From Pseudomonas trivialis (GTDB taxonomy: Bacteria > Pseudomonadota > Gammaproteobacteria > Pseudomonadales > Pseudomonadaceae): 64,000 bases of DNA. The notes below the pieces were generated by a model. That model was given only the letters and a program-made list of their open reading frames with translations, was not told the origin of the DNA and did not search any database. A program made the translations under genes and the position numbers. The stretch is from positions 1 through 64,000 of the forward strand of contig NZ_JYLK01000010.1 of assembly GCF_001439805.1 (NCBI RefSeq), in the 5' to 3' direction. Position 1 is the first letter of the stretch. Each line of letters begins with the position of its first letter. This document shows, one piece after another, positions 36,273-45,577 of the stretch.

Positions 36273-36380
36273 CGAGCCCCATAAAGATTTTTATAACAAT
36301 AAGTTATGGGCACTTTCAGTCCACCGCCATCTATCCCGATCCAATGGAGTTCACAGCTCCCACGCTCGGAGCGCCCACGC

Positions 36381-37481
36381 ATGAAGCCATTTAATCGCCG
36401 ACGCTTCCTCACTTCGATTTTGCAGGCCATGGCCCTCACGCCGCTTTTGCGTGTTCGCCCCGCGCTTGCCGACGACACCTTTCGGCCATTGCGCGCAGTC
36501 GCTGCGCAACACGGGCTCTCGTTCGGCTTCGCGGTAGATCCCGCCCTGCTCGATAGCAACCCGTCGTATCGGAACGTCGTGGCCCGGCAAGCGGGCATCG
36601 TGGTGCCGGAAAACGCGTTGAAGTGGGCCCAGGTCCACCCCGCCTCGGACCGCTACACCTTCGCCCCCGTGGACCTTATCCTCGCGTTTGCGCAGGCGAA
36701 CCATCAGCGCATGCGCGGCCACACACTGTGCTGGCACCGCGCCCTGCCCGACTGGGTCACCCGCACGGTGACACCCGCCAACGCGAAGGAGGTACTGACG
36801 CAACACATTGCCGCGGTGGTCGGCCGCTACCGGGGCAGGATTGCCTCCTGGGATGTCGTCAACGAGGCCATTCAAGTTGACGACGGGCAGGCAGGCGGGC
36901 TGCGCGACGCCTTTTGGTACCGGATGCTCGGTCCCGGCTATATCGACCTGGCCTACGAGGCCGCGCACCGCGCCGATCCGGACGCCGCACTCTGCTACAA
37001 CGAATACGGACTGGAAAGCGACTCACCCGCTGGCGCGGGCAAGCGCGCCGCCGTGCTTGCCCTCCTGCGAACCCTGAAGCAGCGCGGCGCGCCGGTGCAT
37101 GCGCTGGGCATCCAGTCCCATTTGCGCGCAGCGGACCCGCATGGCTTCGGCCCCGGGCTCGCCGCATTCCTGCGGCAGGTGCATGACCTGGGCCTCAGCG
37201 TCTACATTACCGAACTCGACGTCGACGACAGCCACGTGACGGGCGACGCGAATCAACGCGACGCCATCGTGGCCGGCACCTACAAGCGATACCTGGACCT
37301 CGTGCTCGGCACGGGCACGGTATCCGCCGTTTTGACCTGGGGTGTATGGGATACCGCGCACCGCACCGGTGCTACCCCTTCGATGGGACCACTGGCGCAG
37401 CGACCGCTGGTGTTCGGACCGCAGGGCGTGATCAAACCCGCCAGTTGGGTCGTCGAGCATAGCCTGGCATGGAATCGCTAA
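36381..37481 (+). CDS. GH10 endo-1,4-beta-xylanase with Tat signal
   Basis: A 366-residue secreted glycoside hydrolase. The start is the ATG at 36381, with GGAG upstream, giving a twin-arginine signal NRRRFLTSILQAMALTPLL (about 5-23) that ends ALA-D. The GH10 barrel has DVVNEAI with acid/base Glu162 and YITELDVDD with nucleophile Glu279; GHTLCWHRALPDW and WGVWD line the substrate cleft. It cleaves internal beta-1,4 bonds of xylan, normally outside the cytoplasm. It is a single-domain enzyme with no carbohydrate-binding module. Xylanases are not a core trait of this group, and its position beside an accessory insert suggests acquisition. Confidence 0.92.
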   Translation: MKPFNRRRFLTSILQAMALTPLLRVRPALADDTFRPLRAVAAQHGLSFGFAVDPALLDSNPSYRNVVARQAGIVVPENALKWAQVHPASDRYTFAPVDLILAFAQANHQRMRGHTLCWHRALPDWVTRTVTPANAKEVLTQHIAAVVGRYRGRIASWDVVNEAIQVDDGQAGGLRDAFWYRMLGPGYIDLAYEAAHRADPDAALCYNEYGLESDSPAGAGKRAAVLALLRTLKQRGAPVHALGIQSHLRAADPHGFGPGLAAFLRQVHDLGLSVYITELDVDDSHVTGDANQRDAIVAGTYKRYLDLVLGTGTVSAVLTWGVWDTAHRTGATPSMGPLAQRPLVFGPQGVIKPASWVVEHSLAWNR

Positions 37482-37498
37482 TCGCTATCCACGACTCG

Positions 37499-38299
37499 TC
37501 AGTAAGGCGAAGCCCCGCCTGCGTGAGGTGTCGCAAACACACCGAGACCGAAATCGTTTGCCAGTCTGCGGGTGGCCCGTGCCAGCAGGGTCAGATCCAG
37601 CCCCACGGCGACGAAGCTGGCGCCCAGTTCGAGATAGTGCCGAGCGAGAGTGACATCGCCTGTCAGCGTGCCGGCGGCTTTGCCACTGGCAACAATGGTG
37701 CGTATAGCGTTCTCTATCGCTTGCTGCACGTCAGGGTGCTCGGGATGCCCACGATGCCCCATGGATGCGGCCAGATCAGCCGGCCCGATGAAGATGCCAT
37801 GCACGCCGTCGACGGCGCAGATGGCTTCAAGATTCTCAAGCGCGACCCTGGATTCAGCCTGCACCAACAGGCATACATCGTCATTGGCTGTCTCCAGGTA
37901 GTCCGCGTGCCCTCCCCAACGCGAAGCACGCGCGGCCGCTGCACCCACGCCTCGGGTGCCCTGCGGCGGGTATTGGGTCGCGGCCGCCAGCGCAATGGCC
38001 TGCTCGGCGGTATCGACCATGGGCACCAGCAACGTTTGCACACCAATGTCGAGCAACTGCTTGATCATTGCCGGGTTGCCATCCACCGTGCGGGCCACGG
38101 GATGGGCCGGGTAAGGTGCAACAGCCTGCAACTGTGCCAGTGTGCTGCGCACGTCGTTGGGTGCGTGTTCACCGTCGATCAGCACCCACTGGAAACCTGC
38201 CGTGGCGCAAATTTCGGCGCTGTAGGCATTGGCCAGTGAAAGCCAGAGGCCGATGACCTTGTCGCCTCGCGAAAGCGCGGTCTTGAACGGATTTGCCAT
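37499..38299 (-). CDS. HpcH/HpaI family class II aldolase
   Basis: A 266-residue metal-dependent pyruvate aldolase. The start ATG has AGAGGAG upstream. Hallmarks are [14 protein letters not shown] (about 37-50), the metal ligands in [13 protein letters not shown] and [12 protein letters not shown], and [16 protein letters not shown]. This family cleaves 2-keto-3-deoxy acids to pyruvate plus an aldehyde (HpaI, GarL, RhmA types). Last gene of the MFS-dehydratase-dehydrogenase-aldolase operon. Neighbours suggest a keto-deoxy sugar acid as substrate; the exact one is not readable from sequence. Confidence 0.92.
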   Translation of the reverse strand: MANPFKTALSRGDKVIGLWLSLANAYSAEICATAGFQWVLIDGEHAPNDVRSTLAQLQAVAPYPAHPVARTVDGNPAMIKQLLDIGVQTLLVPMVDTAEQAIALAAATQYPPQGTRGVGAAAARASRWGGHADYLETANDDVCLLVQAESRVALENLEAICAVDGVHGIFIGPADLAASMGHRGHPEHPDVQQAIENAIRTIVASGKAAGTLTGDVTLARHYLELGASFVAVGLDLTLLARATRRLANDFGLGVFATPHAGGASPY

Positions 38300-38333
38300 G
38301 ATTGCCTGTACTCCTCTGTTGTCGTTGTCGGAA

Positions 38334-39815
38334 CTAGTTCAGGCCGCCCTGACACAGGTATTTGATGTGCATGTAGTCCTCCAGGCCGTAGCGTGAACCC
38401 TCTCGGCCATACCCCGATTCTTTGACACCCCCAAACGGCGCGGCCTCTGCGGCGAGCGCACCTTCGTTGATGCCCACGATGCCCGACTCCAGCGCCTCGG
38501 CCACACGCCATACGCGTTTGACGTCCTGGGTGTAAAAGTAGGCCGCCAACCCGAATGGCGTGTCGTTGGCCAGTTCGATCACTTGCGCTTCAGTCGTGAA
38601 GCGGAAAACGGGGGCCACGGGGCCGAATGTCTCTTCATTGCAGAGTTCCATGTGCGAGGCCGCATTGATCAACACGGTCGGCGCGTAGTAGTTCGGGCCG
38701 TCAGCCACTGCATCGCGGATACGGCGACCACCCGTGGCTATTTCTGCGCCTTTTGCAACCGCGTCATCCACATGGCGGGCGATCTTGTCGATGGCGCGCG
38801 CGTTGATCATCGGACCGATCTGGGAATCGCCGTGGGAGGCCGGCCCAACCTTCAGCGCACTGACGCGTGCCACCAGCTTTTCAACGAACTGATCGTGAAC
38901 GGCGCTCTGCACGTAGATTCGATTGGGGCACACGCAGGTCTGACCGCCATTACGAAATTTGGAAACCATGAGGCCGTCCACTGCAGCGTCGAGGTCCGCG
39001 TCGTCAAACACAATGAAGGGGGCATTGCCGCCCAGCTCCAGCGAGCACTTTTTCAAGGTGTCGGCCGACATTCGGGCCAGGTCTTTGCCCACTGGGGTCG
39101 ACCCTGTGAAGGTGATCTTGCGCACCCGTGAATCAGCCAGCCAAGCGTTGACCACTTCGGGTGTACGCTCGCGCGAAGCGGTGACGATGTTCAGTATGCC
39201 TGCCGGAAAACCGGCTTCCTCAGCCAGGCGCACAAGCGCAAGGGAGGTCAGTGGCGTGTCTTCGGCGGGCTTGCAGACGACGGTGCAACCGGCCGCCAGT
39301 GCTGGCGCGATCTTGCGGGCAATCATCGCCGCCGGGAAATTCCAGGGTGAAATCGCTGCCACTACGCCGACAGGTTCCTTGATTGCCGTCATGCGGCGAC
39401 CCGAAACCGGCGCCGGGATCACATCGCCGTAGGAGCGCGTCGATTCCTCGGCAAACCACTCGACATAGCTGGCGGCGTAAGCCACTTCGCCCCTTCCCTC
39501 TGCCAGCGGCTTGCCCTGCTCCAGCGAAATGAGCCTGCCCAGGTCTTCCTGGTGCTCCAGAATCAGATCGTTCCAGCGTTTGATCAATTGCGCGCGCTGC
39601 TTGGCAGGTGTATTTCGCCAGGCGGCAAAAGCCGCATGAGCGGCATCGACGGCGTCACGGGCGTCAATCGCGTTGCTGTCGGGCACTTGGGCGAGGTGGC
39701 TGTCGTCGGCCGGGTTGGTGACCGTCAGCAGCGTCTGCGAATCGCTGCTGCGCCAACGACCGCCAATGAAATTCTGCGTTCGAATCAGGTCAGTGCGGGT
39801 CAGTTTCAAGCTCAT
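38334..39815 (-). CDS. NAD(P)-dependent aldehyde dehydrogenase (succinate/ketoglutarate semialdehyde type)
   Basis: A 493-residue aldehyde dehydrogenase from the ATG at 39815 ([21 protein letters not shown]) with GAGGAA upstream. Catalytic elements: catalytic asparagine in [19 protein letters not shown], glutamate in [18 protein letters not shown], and nucleophilic cysteine in [17 protein letters not shown]. It closely resembles succinate-semialdehyde and alpha-ketoglutarate-semialdehyde dehydrogenases. In this operon it would oxidise the aldehyde released by the aldolase, or ketoglutarate semialdehyde from a dehydration route (inference). Confidence 0.93.
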   Translation of the reverse strand: MSLKLTRTDLIRTQNFIGGRWRSSDSQTLLTVTNPADDSHLAQVPDSNAIDARDAVDAAHAAFAAWRNTPAKQRAQLIKRWNDLILEHQEDLGRLISLEQGKPLAEGRGEVAYAASYVEWFAEESTRSYGDVIPAPVSGRRMTAIKEPVGVVAAISPWNFPAAMIARKIAPALAAGCTVVCKPAEDTPLTSLALVRLAEEAGFPAGILNIVTASRERTPEVVNAWLADSRVRKITFTGSTPVGKDLARMSADTLKKCSLELGGNAPFIVFDDADLDAAVDGLMVSKFRNGGQTCVCPNRIYVQSAVHDQFVEKLVARVSALKVGPASHGDSQIGPMINARAIDKIARHVDDAVAKGAEIATGGRRIRDAVADGPNYYAPTVLINAASHMELCNEETFGPVAPVFRFTTEAQVIELANDTPFGLAAYFYTQDVKRVWRVAEALESGIVGINEGALAAEAAPFGGVKESGYGREGSRYGLEDYMHIKYLCQGGLN

Positions 39816-39851
39816 GCCGAGGTTCCTCAATATGTGTGAAAACGGGTTGGA

Positions 39852-41393
39852 TCAGCTGACGATGCCCAGGTGCCAGGGCACGAACTCATGATCCCCAAGC
39901 CCCAACAATTCGCTCTTGGTCGAGGCGCCTGAAGCCGCCTGCAAGATGTGCTCGAAGATGCGTTCGCCCATCTGCTCAACCGACAACTCACCGTCAAGAA
40001 TGAGGCCGCAATTAATGTCCATGTCTTCTTCCAGACGGTTGAACATCGCGGTATTGCTGGCGAGTTTGATCGTAGGCGCCGGCTTGCTGCCGAACATCGA
40101 GCCCCTTCCCGTGGTGAAGCAAATCAGGTTTGCACCGCTGGCGATTTGACCGGTTGCCGCGACAGGGTCGTAGCCCGGTGAATCCATGAACACGAACCCG
40201 GCCTTGTCAATCGGCTCAGCGTACTCGTACACCGCCTGCAACGGTGTCGTGCCGCCTTTCATGGCGGACCCCAGGGATTTTTCGAAGATATTGGCCAGAC
40301 CGCCGGCCTGATTACCGGGGCCTACGACGCCATTGAACTGCCCATTCTGACCTCGCGTGTATTCTTCCCACCAGGCCAGGCGGTCCAGTAGCTTCTGGCC
40401 CACCTCGGGACTGATCGCACGGCGCGTCAGCATGAACTCCACACCGTGGATCTCGGGCGTCTCGGACAGAATGGCGGTGCCGCCATGACGCACCAGAATA
40501 TCCATCGCAGCCCCCAATGCCGGGTTGGCGGTGATGCCCGAGAAGCCATCGGAGCCGCCGCATTCCAAGCCGATCTTCAGGTGCGCCGCACTGACCGGGA
40601 CACGCTTGACAGCGTTGGCTTCGGGCAGCATCGCTTCGATCGCTGCAATGCCTTGAGCGATGGTTGCACGTGTGCCGCCGGTATCCTGCATCACGAATGT
40701 GCGCAGATGGCTGTCGGGCACCAGTTGCTGAGCATCGACCAGGCTGGCCACCTGGTTTCGCTCGCAACCCAGCCCGACGATCAGTACAGCGGCCAGATTG
40801 GGATGGCGTGCGTACCCGGCGATGGTGCGCTGCAGCACGTCGAAATGATGACTGGGGGACGACATGCCGCATCCGCTTGTCTGGGCGAATGCGACGACGC
40901 CGTCCACATTCGGGTACGCGGCGAGCCGCTCGGCCGTGAAGTGTTCGGCGATCTTCTTGATCACGGTCGACGAGCAGTTCACCGACGACAGCAGCCCGAT
41001 GAAGTTGCGCGTGGCGACACGGCCGTCTGCCCGCACGATACCCATGAAGGTCGCGCGCTTATCGACTGCTACGTAGTCCACCGGGCGCACATCCTCACAG
41101 AAGCCCGGGTCTCGGTCGAAATCGATGAGGGCGATGTTGTGGGAGTGAACGTGCTCGCCCTTGAGGATATTGCGCGAAGCGACGCCGATGACCGTGTCGT
41201 ACTTGCGCACGGGTTCGCCGCACAGGATGTCCTGCGCTGCAACCTTGTGCCCGGCCGGCACTTGCGCGCGGATGCGTACGCCCAGCTCGGGTAACTCGTC
41301 GCCAAGGCCGATCAATTGACGGGCGACAAGGACGTTGTCATTGGCATGCAGACGTATCAGTCGGTGAGTGGCATGGGTCGAGGTAGGGGTCAT
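39852..41393 (-). CDS. UxaA/GarD family sugar-acid dehydratase
   Basis: A 513-residue dehydratase combining an N-terminal SAF domain (about 10-95: LHANDNVLVARQLI...GHKVAAQDI) with the UxaA/GarD catalytic region. Conserved segments are SVNCSSTVIKKIAEHF, QTSGCGMSS, LGCERNQ, GLECGGSDGFSGITANPALG, IFEKSLGSAMKGGTTPLQAVYEYAEP and TTGRGSMFGSKPAPTIKLASNT. Conserved cysteines fit an iron-dependent enzyme. Known members dehydrate D-altronate (UxaA) or galactarate (GarD); which one applies is uncertain. The SAF plus catalytic fusion in one chain is normal for the family. Confidence 0.92.
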   Translation of the reverse strand: MTPTSTHATHRLIRLHANDNVLVARQLIGLGDELPELGVRIRAQVPAGHKVAAQDILCGEPVRKYDTVIGVASRNILKGEHVHSHNIALIDFDRDPGFCEDVRPVDYVAVDKRATFMGIVRADGRVATRNFIGLLSSVNCSSTVIKKIAEHFTAERLAAYPNVDGVVAFAQTSGCGMSSPSHHFDVLQRTIAGYARHPNLAAVLIVGLGCERNQVASLVDAQQLVPDSHLRTFVMQDTGGTRATIAQGIAAIEAMLPEANAVKRVPVSAAHLKIGLECGGSDGFSGITANPALGAAMDILVRHGGTAILSETPEIHGVEFMLTRRAISPEVGQKLLDRLAWWEEYTRGQNGQFNGVVGPGNQAGGLANIFEKSLGSAMKGGTTPLQAVYEYAEPIDKAGFVFMDSPGYDPVAATGQIASGANLICFTTGRGSMFGSKPAPTIKLASNTAMFNRLEEDMDINCGLILDGELSVEQMGERIFEHILQAASGASTKSELLGLGDHEFVPWHLGIVS

Positions 41394-41475
41394 AAAACAA
41401 TCCTGGCATCAGATTACGGCGTCGGGGTTGCAACGCCGGTGTCATCCCGGCATTGGCGCTTAGCGGCTATAGGGT

Positions 41476-42852
41476 TCATTCAACACCTGCGGGGGGGGGG
41501 GGGGGGGCGGCGGCGTGCCGAGGCTCGGTTGGTGTGGACGCAACGATGGGCTCGACCTTCTTCAGCAGCAGGGCGTAGTTCAGGATGCCCAGCATTCCGA
41601 GCACCGCCGAGAAGACCAGCGCCATTTTGAACGATCCGGTCGAGGCCACGATGAAGCCGGTAATCACCGGCCCCAGTACGCCGCCGAAGTTCGCCACCAT
41701 GTTCTGCAACCCGGCGACGGTGGACGTCATGTTCTTCGGCGCGACGTCTCCCGGCAGCGCCCAGACCTGCGAGGCTGCGACGGTGGTTCCGGCCTTTGCG
41801 ATGCACAGCAGCAGGACCGTGAGCCCGACCGACGTGGTCAACGGCGCCAGGCCGATACACAGCGCCATTGAAAGGCCCACGATGAGAAACAGTTTGCGTG
41901 TCGCGGTCAGCGACAGGCGTCCACTGTGGACCACCCTGTCGGAAAGCCACCCGGCCGCGATCTCGGCGAAGAGGCCGCAGATCAGCGGAAGCGAAGCAAC
42001 CATGCCCATCTTGAGCAGGCCCATCCCCTGCTCTTTCACAAGGTAGGTGGGCAGCCAGGTGATGAAGAAGTACGAGATGTAATTGATGGTGAAGAAGCCC
42101 AGGCACATCGCCCAGATATTGCGGTGCTTGAGCAGTTCGTACCACTTCATCGCAATCGTGGTATCGACACCGTGCTGCTGGGCCTGACCACCCCGAATGT
42201 ATTGCACCTCGGCGGCGTTTGCGCTTCTGTGCGTCTCCGGCGTGTCCGAGAAGTACCACCACCAGATCAGGCTCCAGACCAGACCGGTCAAGCCCACGAT
42301 CACAAAAGTCATGCGCCAGTCGAACGTCATCATCAAGGTCACGATGAGCGGCATCGCCACGGCACCGCCGAATTTCGAGGCACTGTCAAAAAGCCCGGAA
42401 ATAGTTGCCCGTTCCTTGTCGGGAAACCATTTTGACGCGATCCCGGCGTTGGCCGGATAAGCGCCGGCTTCACCGACGCCCAGTGCCACGCGCAGGCCAA
42501 CCAGGGAGGCAAAACCTGTCGCAAGTCCTGTCGCCGCCGTCGCAAGCGACCATGAGCCTACGGCTATCCCAAGCCCCATTTTCTGCCCGAATTTGTCTGC
42601 CACCCAGCCGGCAGGAATTTGTAGCAGCGCGTAGGACCAGAAAAACGCGGACAACACGATCCCCATCATCTCGGGGGTGAGGCTGAACTCTTTGATGAGT
42701 TCGGGTGCAGCGACGGAAAGAACGGTGCGATCGATATAGTTGATGGCGATGGCAAACCACATCAGACCTGCCACCACCCAACGAGCGTTGGATTTCCTGC
42801 CTTGCTTCACTGCGGTGTCATTTAACGGTTTTGTAGGCATTGGAGTGCGCAT
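41476..42852 (-). CDS. MFS sugar-acid transporter (D-galactonate/glucarate type)
   Basis: A 458-residue, 12-helix major facilitator of the anion:cation symporter group. The start ATG at 42852 (MRTPMPTKPLND) has GGAGA upstream. Signature parts: WFAIAINYIDRTVLSVAAPELIKEF, PAGWVADKFGQKMGLG and GVGEAGAYPANAGIASKWFPDKERATISGLFDSASKFGG. This group imports hexuronates, galactarate, glucarate and galactonate. It is first in the operon with the dehydratase, dehydrogenase and aldolase. The 3' end includes a run of 17 identical bases (41491-41507) that encodes the proline tract of a short cytoplasmic tail. Confidence 0.93.
   Translation of the reverse strand: MRTPMPTKPLNDTAVKQGRKSNARWVVAGLMWFAIAINYIDRTVLSVAAPELIKEFSLTPEMMGIVLSAFFWSYALLQIPAGWVADKFGQKMGLGIAVGSWSLATAATGLATGFASLVGLRVALGVGEAGAYPANAGIASKWFPDKERATISGLFDSASKFGGAVAMPLIVTLMMTFDWRMTFVIVGLTGLVWSLIWWWYFSDTPETHRSANAAEVQYIRGGQAQQHGVDTTIAMKWYELLKHRNIWAMCLGFFTINYISYFFITWLPTYLVKEQGMGLLKMGMVASLPLICGLFAEIAAGWLSDRVVHSGRLSLTATRKLFLIVGLSMALCIGLAPLTTSVGLTVLLLCIAKAGTTVAASQVWALPGDVAPKNMTSTVAGLQNMVANFGGVLGPVITGFIVASTGSFKMALVFSAVLGMLGILNYALLLKKVEPIVASTPTEPRHAAAPPPPPAGVE
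41491..41507. repeat. G17 homopolymer near the 3' end of the MFS gene
   Basis: Seventeen consecutive G on the plus strand (C on the coding strand) about 16 bases before the MFS stop codon. Length changes here would swap the C-terminal tail. It could be a slippage-prone tract or an assembly artefact. Confidence 0.85.
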
Positions 42853-42913
42853 TGCTTGTCTCCGGTTTTTGTTTTTGTTCTTCAATACTGACTCGCGCCT
42901 ACATTGCTGAACA

Positions 42914-42936
42914 ATGAATAAGCGGACATACTTCAT
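42914..42936. promoter_or_regulatory. Candidate LysR operator in the MFS/LysR intergenic region
   Basis: ATGAA-N13-TTCAT dyad in the 126-base gap between the divergent MFS operon and its LysR regulator, within the size range of LysR boxes (T-N11-A). This is inference from position and symmetry. Confidence 0.4.
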
Positions 42937-42978
42937 AACCCTTTTGACATCTAAGCTTTTCTGCCGGGGATAAAACAG

Positions 42979-43944
42979 GTGAGCGACATCGATAGAGTTT
43001 TGCGCTCCAATCTCAAACTCAAGCATCTGCAGCTCGTCGTTGCACTGGATGAATTCCGTCATCTGGGGCGGTCAGCGGAATTCTTGTCGCTCACCCAGCC
43101 GGCAGTCAGCAAGTCGCTGGCGGAAATCGAAAAAATGTTCGGGCTTGAGTTATTCATCCGCTCAACGCGAGGGACCCGGCCGACGGCCTATGGCGAGCAG
43201 GTTGTGCGCTTTGCGCGTTCGGTGCTGGTGGATTTTGACCGCACCTGTGAAGACATCGCCTCTGTCGCCAGCGGCGGCGCCGGCCGTATCCGTGTCGGCG
43301 CAATGGTCGTCGCCACGCCTGGCTTGCTGGCTGGCGCCGTCGGCCGCCTCAAGCTCAGCTCGCCACACACGACGGTGTCCATCGAGGAAGGTGATCTCAC
43401 GCGCCTGTTGCCGAGGCTGCGCACAGGCGAGCTGGATTTGATCGTGGGTCGGCTGGAGCCGGGCTACAGCTCTCCTGACCTTGAAACGCAGGCGTTATAC
43501 ACCGACACCATGCGCGTCGTCGTCGCCGCCGATCATCCGCTGGCCACGTTGGCCCACCCCACCTGGGAGCATCTGGCGACGCTGCCCTGGGTTGTTCCCC
43601 CAGCGTGGGCATCCTCGCGGGTCAAGCTCAATCAGATGTTCTACAAACACACCCTGCAACCACCCGCCGACATCATCGAAACCTCGTCCTTTTTGGTGAT
43701 GATGACGTTTATGAGGCAACGAAGCTGCGTCTGTTTCGTCGCCACTAAAGTCGCGCACTACCTCGAGTCCGTAGGACTGGGTTACACCGTGCCGCTGGAG
43801 GTGCCGATCGAATTACCGCCGGTGGGTATCATTCTGCTGCGTAACGGGCTGAGAACGCCCGTTGCAGACACCCTCATCAAGGCGCTGCACGAACAGACGA
43901 TGGACATCAGAGGCGAGACCGCGCCGCAGACTCAGACGGTATGA
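42979..43944 (+). CDS. LysR family regulator (GbpR-like)
   Basis: A 321-residue LysR regulator starting at a GTG with GGGGAT upstream. Winged helix: LKLKHLQLVVALDEFRHLGRSAEFLSLTQPAVSKSLAEIEKMFG (about 12-55). The effector domain extends to about 300. It resembles GbpR/PcaQ-type regulators of sugar and aromatic catabolism. It is divergent from the MFS-dehydratase-dehydrogenase-aldolase operon and is its probable regulator. It ends convergently with the porin gene across a stable hairpin. Confidence 0.92.
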   Translation: MSDIDRVLRSNLKLKHLQLVVALDEFRHLGRSAEFLSLTQPAVSKSLAEIEKMFGLELFIRSTRGTRPTAYGEQVVRFARSVLVDFDRTCEDIASVASGGAGRIRVGAMVVATPGLLAGAVGRLKLSSPHTTVSIEEGDLTRLLPRLRTGELDLIVGRLEPGYSSPDLETQALYTDTMRVVVAADHPLATLAHPTWEHLATLPWVVPPAWASSRVKLNQMFYKHTLQPPADIIETSSFLVMMTFMRQRSCVCFVATKVAHYLESVGLGYTVPLEVPIELPPVGIILLRNGLRTPVADTLIKALHEQTMDIRGETAPQTQTV

Positions 43945-43970
43945 GGCGTTGGCGCAAAGCGTCAACGCCT
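43944..43970. terminator. Bidirectional hairpin between LysR and porin genes
   Basis: AGGCGTTGGCGC and GCGTCAACGCCT form a 12-bp stem (one G-T pair) with an AAA loop, starting at the LysR stop codon and lying between convergent genes. There is no long T-run, but position and stability suit a two-way terminator. Confidence 0.7.
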
Positions 43971-44001
43971 GCCTGGAGCCGCGACAAAGCTCAATAACGA
44001 C

Positions 44002-45339
44002 TCAGAACGTCGCCCACACAATGAACTGCATGTACGTGTTGGTTGATGCGTCGCCGCTCTGTCGGCCGCCGTTGCCCAGCCACTTCTGCGGTTTATAGAA
44101 GCCCACCAGCGGCGAAAGCGTGATGTTATCCGTGACGGCCCAATCCACAAACAGATCGAGCTCCTGCGCAGCGAAATCCAGCTCATGACGGCGGGAAAGC
44201 TGGTGGTAGTCGAACGCCATCGCGTTAAGGGTCAATTTCTCGGTCGGTTTGACCGACAGGAGTATGTCGTTGATCTGCATGTTCGAGGTCACGGAACCCG
44301 CGTAATTAAGCCCTATTTCCCCCTGGAGTCGTTTGCGATAACCGCCCTGGAACAGGAAGTCCCAGCCTTCGGAGTAGCGCGAATAACGGTAGCTGACAGT
44401 CGGTTGCCATGGGGTGTCGACGAAGGTGTAGCCCGCGTCGAAGAACATCGCTCGCTGTGAGCCGGACCGTTTTTCCTGGCGGGCCACCTCAAACGCGAAA
44501 TCGGCGTTTTCGATCCCGGCATTGCCCTGCCCTCGGATGCTGTAGACGTTCATGCCCTTGCGCTCAAGCCGATCGGCGAAGGCGTATTTCTCGTCCACAT
44601 CCAGGCCATGCACGTAGGTCGTACCGATCGAACCGATGGGGGTGGTGTAGTCGATCGTGCCCACTGCCAGTTCGGTCTTGGACTGACCGGCGTTGTCGGA
44701 TTTCAACCATATCAAGCTGCCGTGCAGCCCTTCCTTGCCACCCAGTTTCAGCACCGCCGTGTTGCCAAACGCCAGGCGTTGGCCCAGGTAAAAGGCGCCA
44801 CCCCGGTTGAACCGGCCATCACGCACGCCCTCAATGGGACTGAACGCATTACCCGCGTCGAAGCCATCGTCGGTGATCAGAAAGCCGTCCACCGTGACAA
44901 TCTGGCGGCCAAAAGAGAAATCCACGCCATCCTTGCCCAGGGCGGGTAGCAGGTCACCTGATTTCCAGCCCAGGAACGCGTCTTCCACAGCGGTTCGTCG
45001 CTCATCGCCCGCCGTGGTCGCCCCCATGTCTCCGTCACCCCACGACCCGCTGCTGAGCAGGCTGAAGCCACCATAGACCGAGCCGGCAACCAGCTTGCCC
45101 GTGGAGCCATTCAGGCCGTATTTGACGTAACCCTCCTGCCAATGCATGCCGCCGGATTTTTTCTGCGGATCGCCCAGGTAGTTATGGGTGCCGCCAAACC
45201 AGCCAAATGCGGCGCCCAGGTCGGCATTCAAAACGGTTGCTCCGTTGTCTTCGTTGTACAGCGCGTAAGCATGTGCCTGCGAGCCGACTGCACAGAGTGC
45301 AACCAGCGACAGCAACGGCGCGTATGGGGGAATGCGCAT
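44002..45339 (-). CDS. Outer-membrane beta-barrel channel, porin-like
   Basis: A 445-residue exported barrel from the ATG at 45339 (MRIPPYAPLLSLVALCAVGSQAHA-Y) with AGGAGAG upstream. Alternating aromatic beta-strand patterns run throughout and the protein ends in a terminal phenylalanine (QFIVWATF), typical of Omp assembly signals. It resembles alginate-export/OprD-type substrate channels by general composition only. It may supply substrate to the neighbouring sugar-acid operon or belong functionally to the divergent metal-related operon. The 238-base gap to the latter (45340-45577) holds both promoters; I see no Zur-type palindrome there. Confidence 0.8.
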   Translation of the reverse strand: MRIPPYAPLLSLVALCAVGSQAHAYALYNEDNGATVLNADLGAAFGWFGGTHNYLGDPQKKSGGMHWQEGYVKYGLNGSTGKLVAGSVYGGFSLLSSGSWGDGDMGATTAGDERRTAVEDAFLGWKSGDLLPALGKDGVDFSFGRQIVTVDGFLITDDGFDAGNAFSPIEGVRDGRFNRGGAFYLGQRLAFGNTAVLKLGGKEGLHGSLIWLKSDNAGQSKTELAVGTIDYTTPIGSIGTTYVHGLDVDEKYAFADRLERKGMNVYSIRGQGNAGIENADFAFEVARQEKRSGSQRAMFFDAGYTFVDTPWQPTVSYRYSRYSEGWDFLFQGGYRKRLQGEIGLNYAGSVTSNMQINDILLSVKPTEKLTLNAMAFDYHQLSRRHELDFAAQELDLFVDWAVTDNITLSPLVGFYKPQKWLGNGGRQSGDASTNTYMQFIVWATF

Positions 45340-45577
45340 AACGTCTCTCCTGTTTTTATTGTTGTGAGGCGAAACAGGAGTGTTCCGGCTTGGCTCGGCA
45401 ATGCGGTAACCCAAATCAGCATGTACAAGGGCCAGATCGCCCATCCGTCGTCGAGCGGCCCCCTTGCGCGCAACAACGCCTCAGCGCCTTCACTGGTTGC
45501 CGTTTTGGGCTAAGGCTTCTGACCGTGAGCGCCCTATGCTGGGCCCATAAGAACCATAAAAACCCGAGGCACCCGTC

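Noticed and set aside
42853..43062. 70-residue N-terminal extension of the MFS transporter
   Set aside because: It overlaps the divergent LysR start. The ATG at 42852 has a proper ribosome site and gives the normal family N-terminus.
45340..45577. Zur box upstream of the metal-transport operon
   Set aside because: I looked for the AT-rich GTTATA-type palindrome between the porin and the DUF6152 gene and did not find a convincing match.
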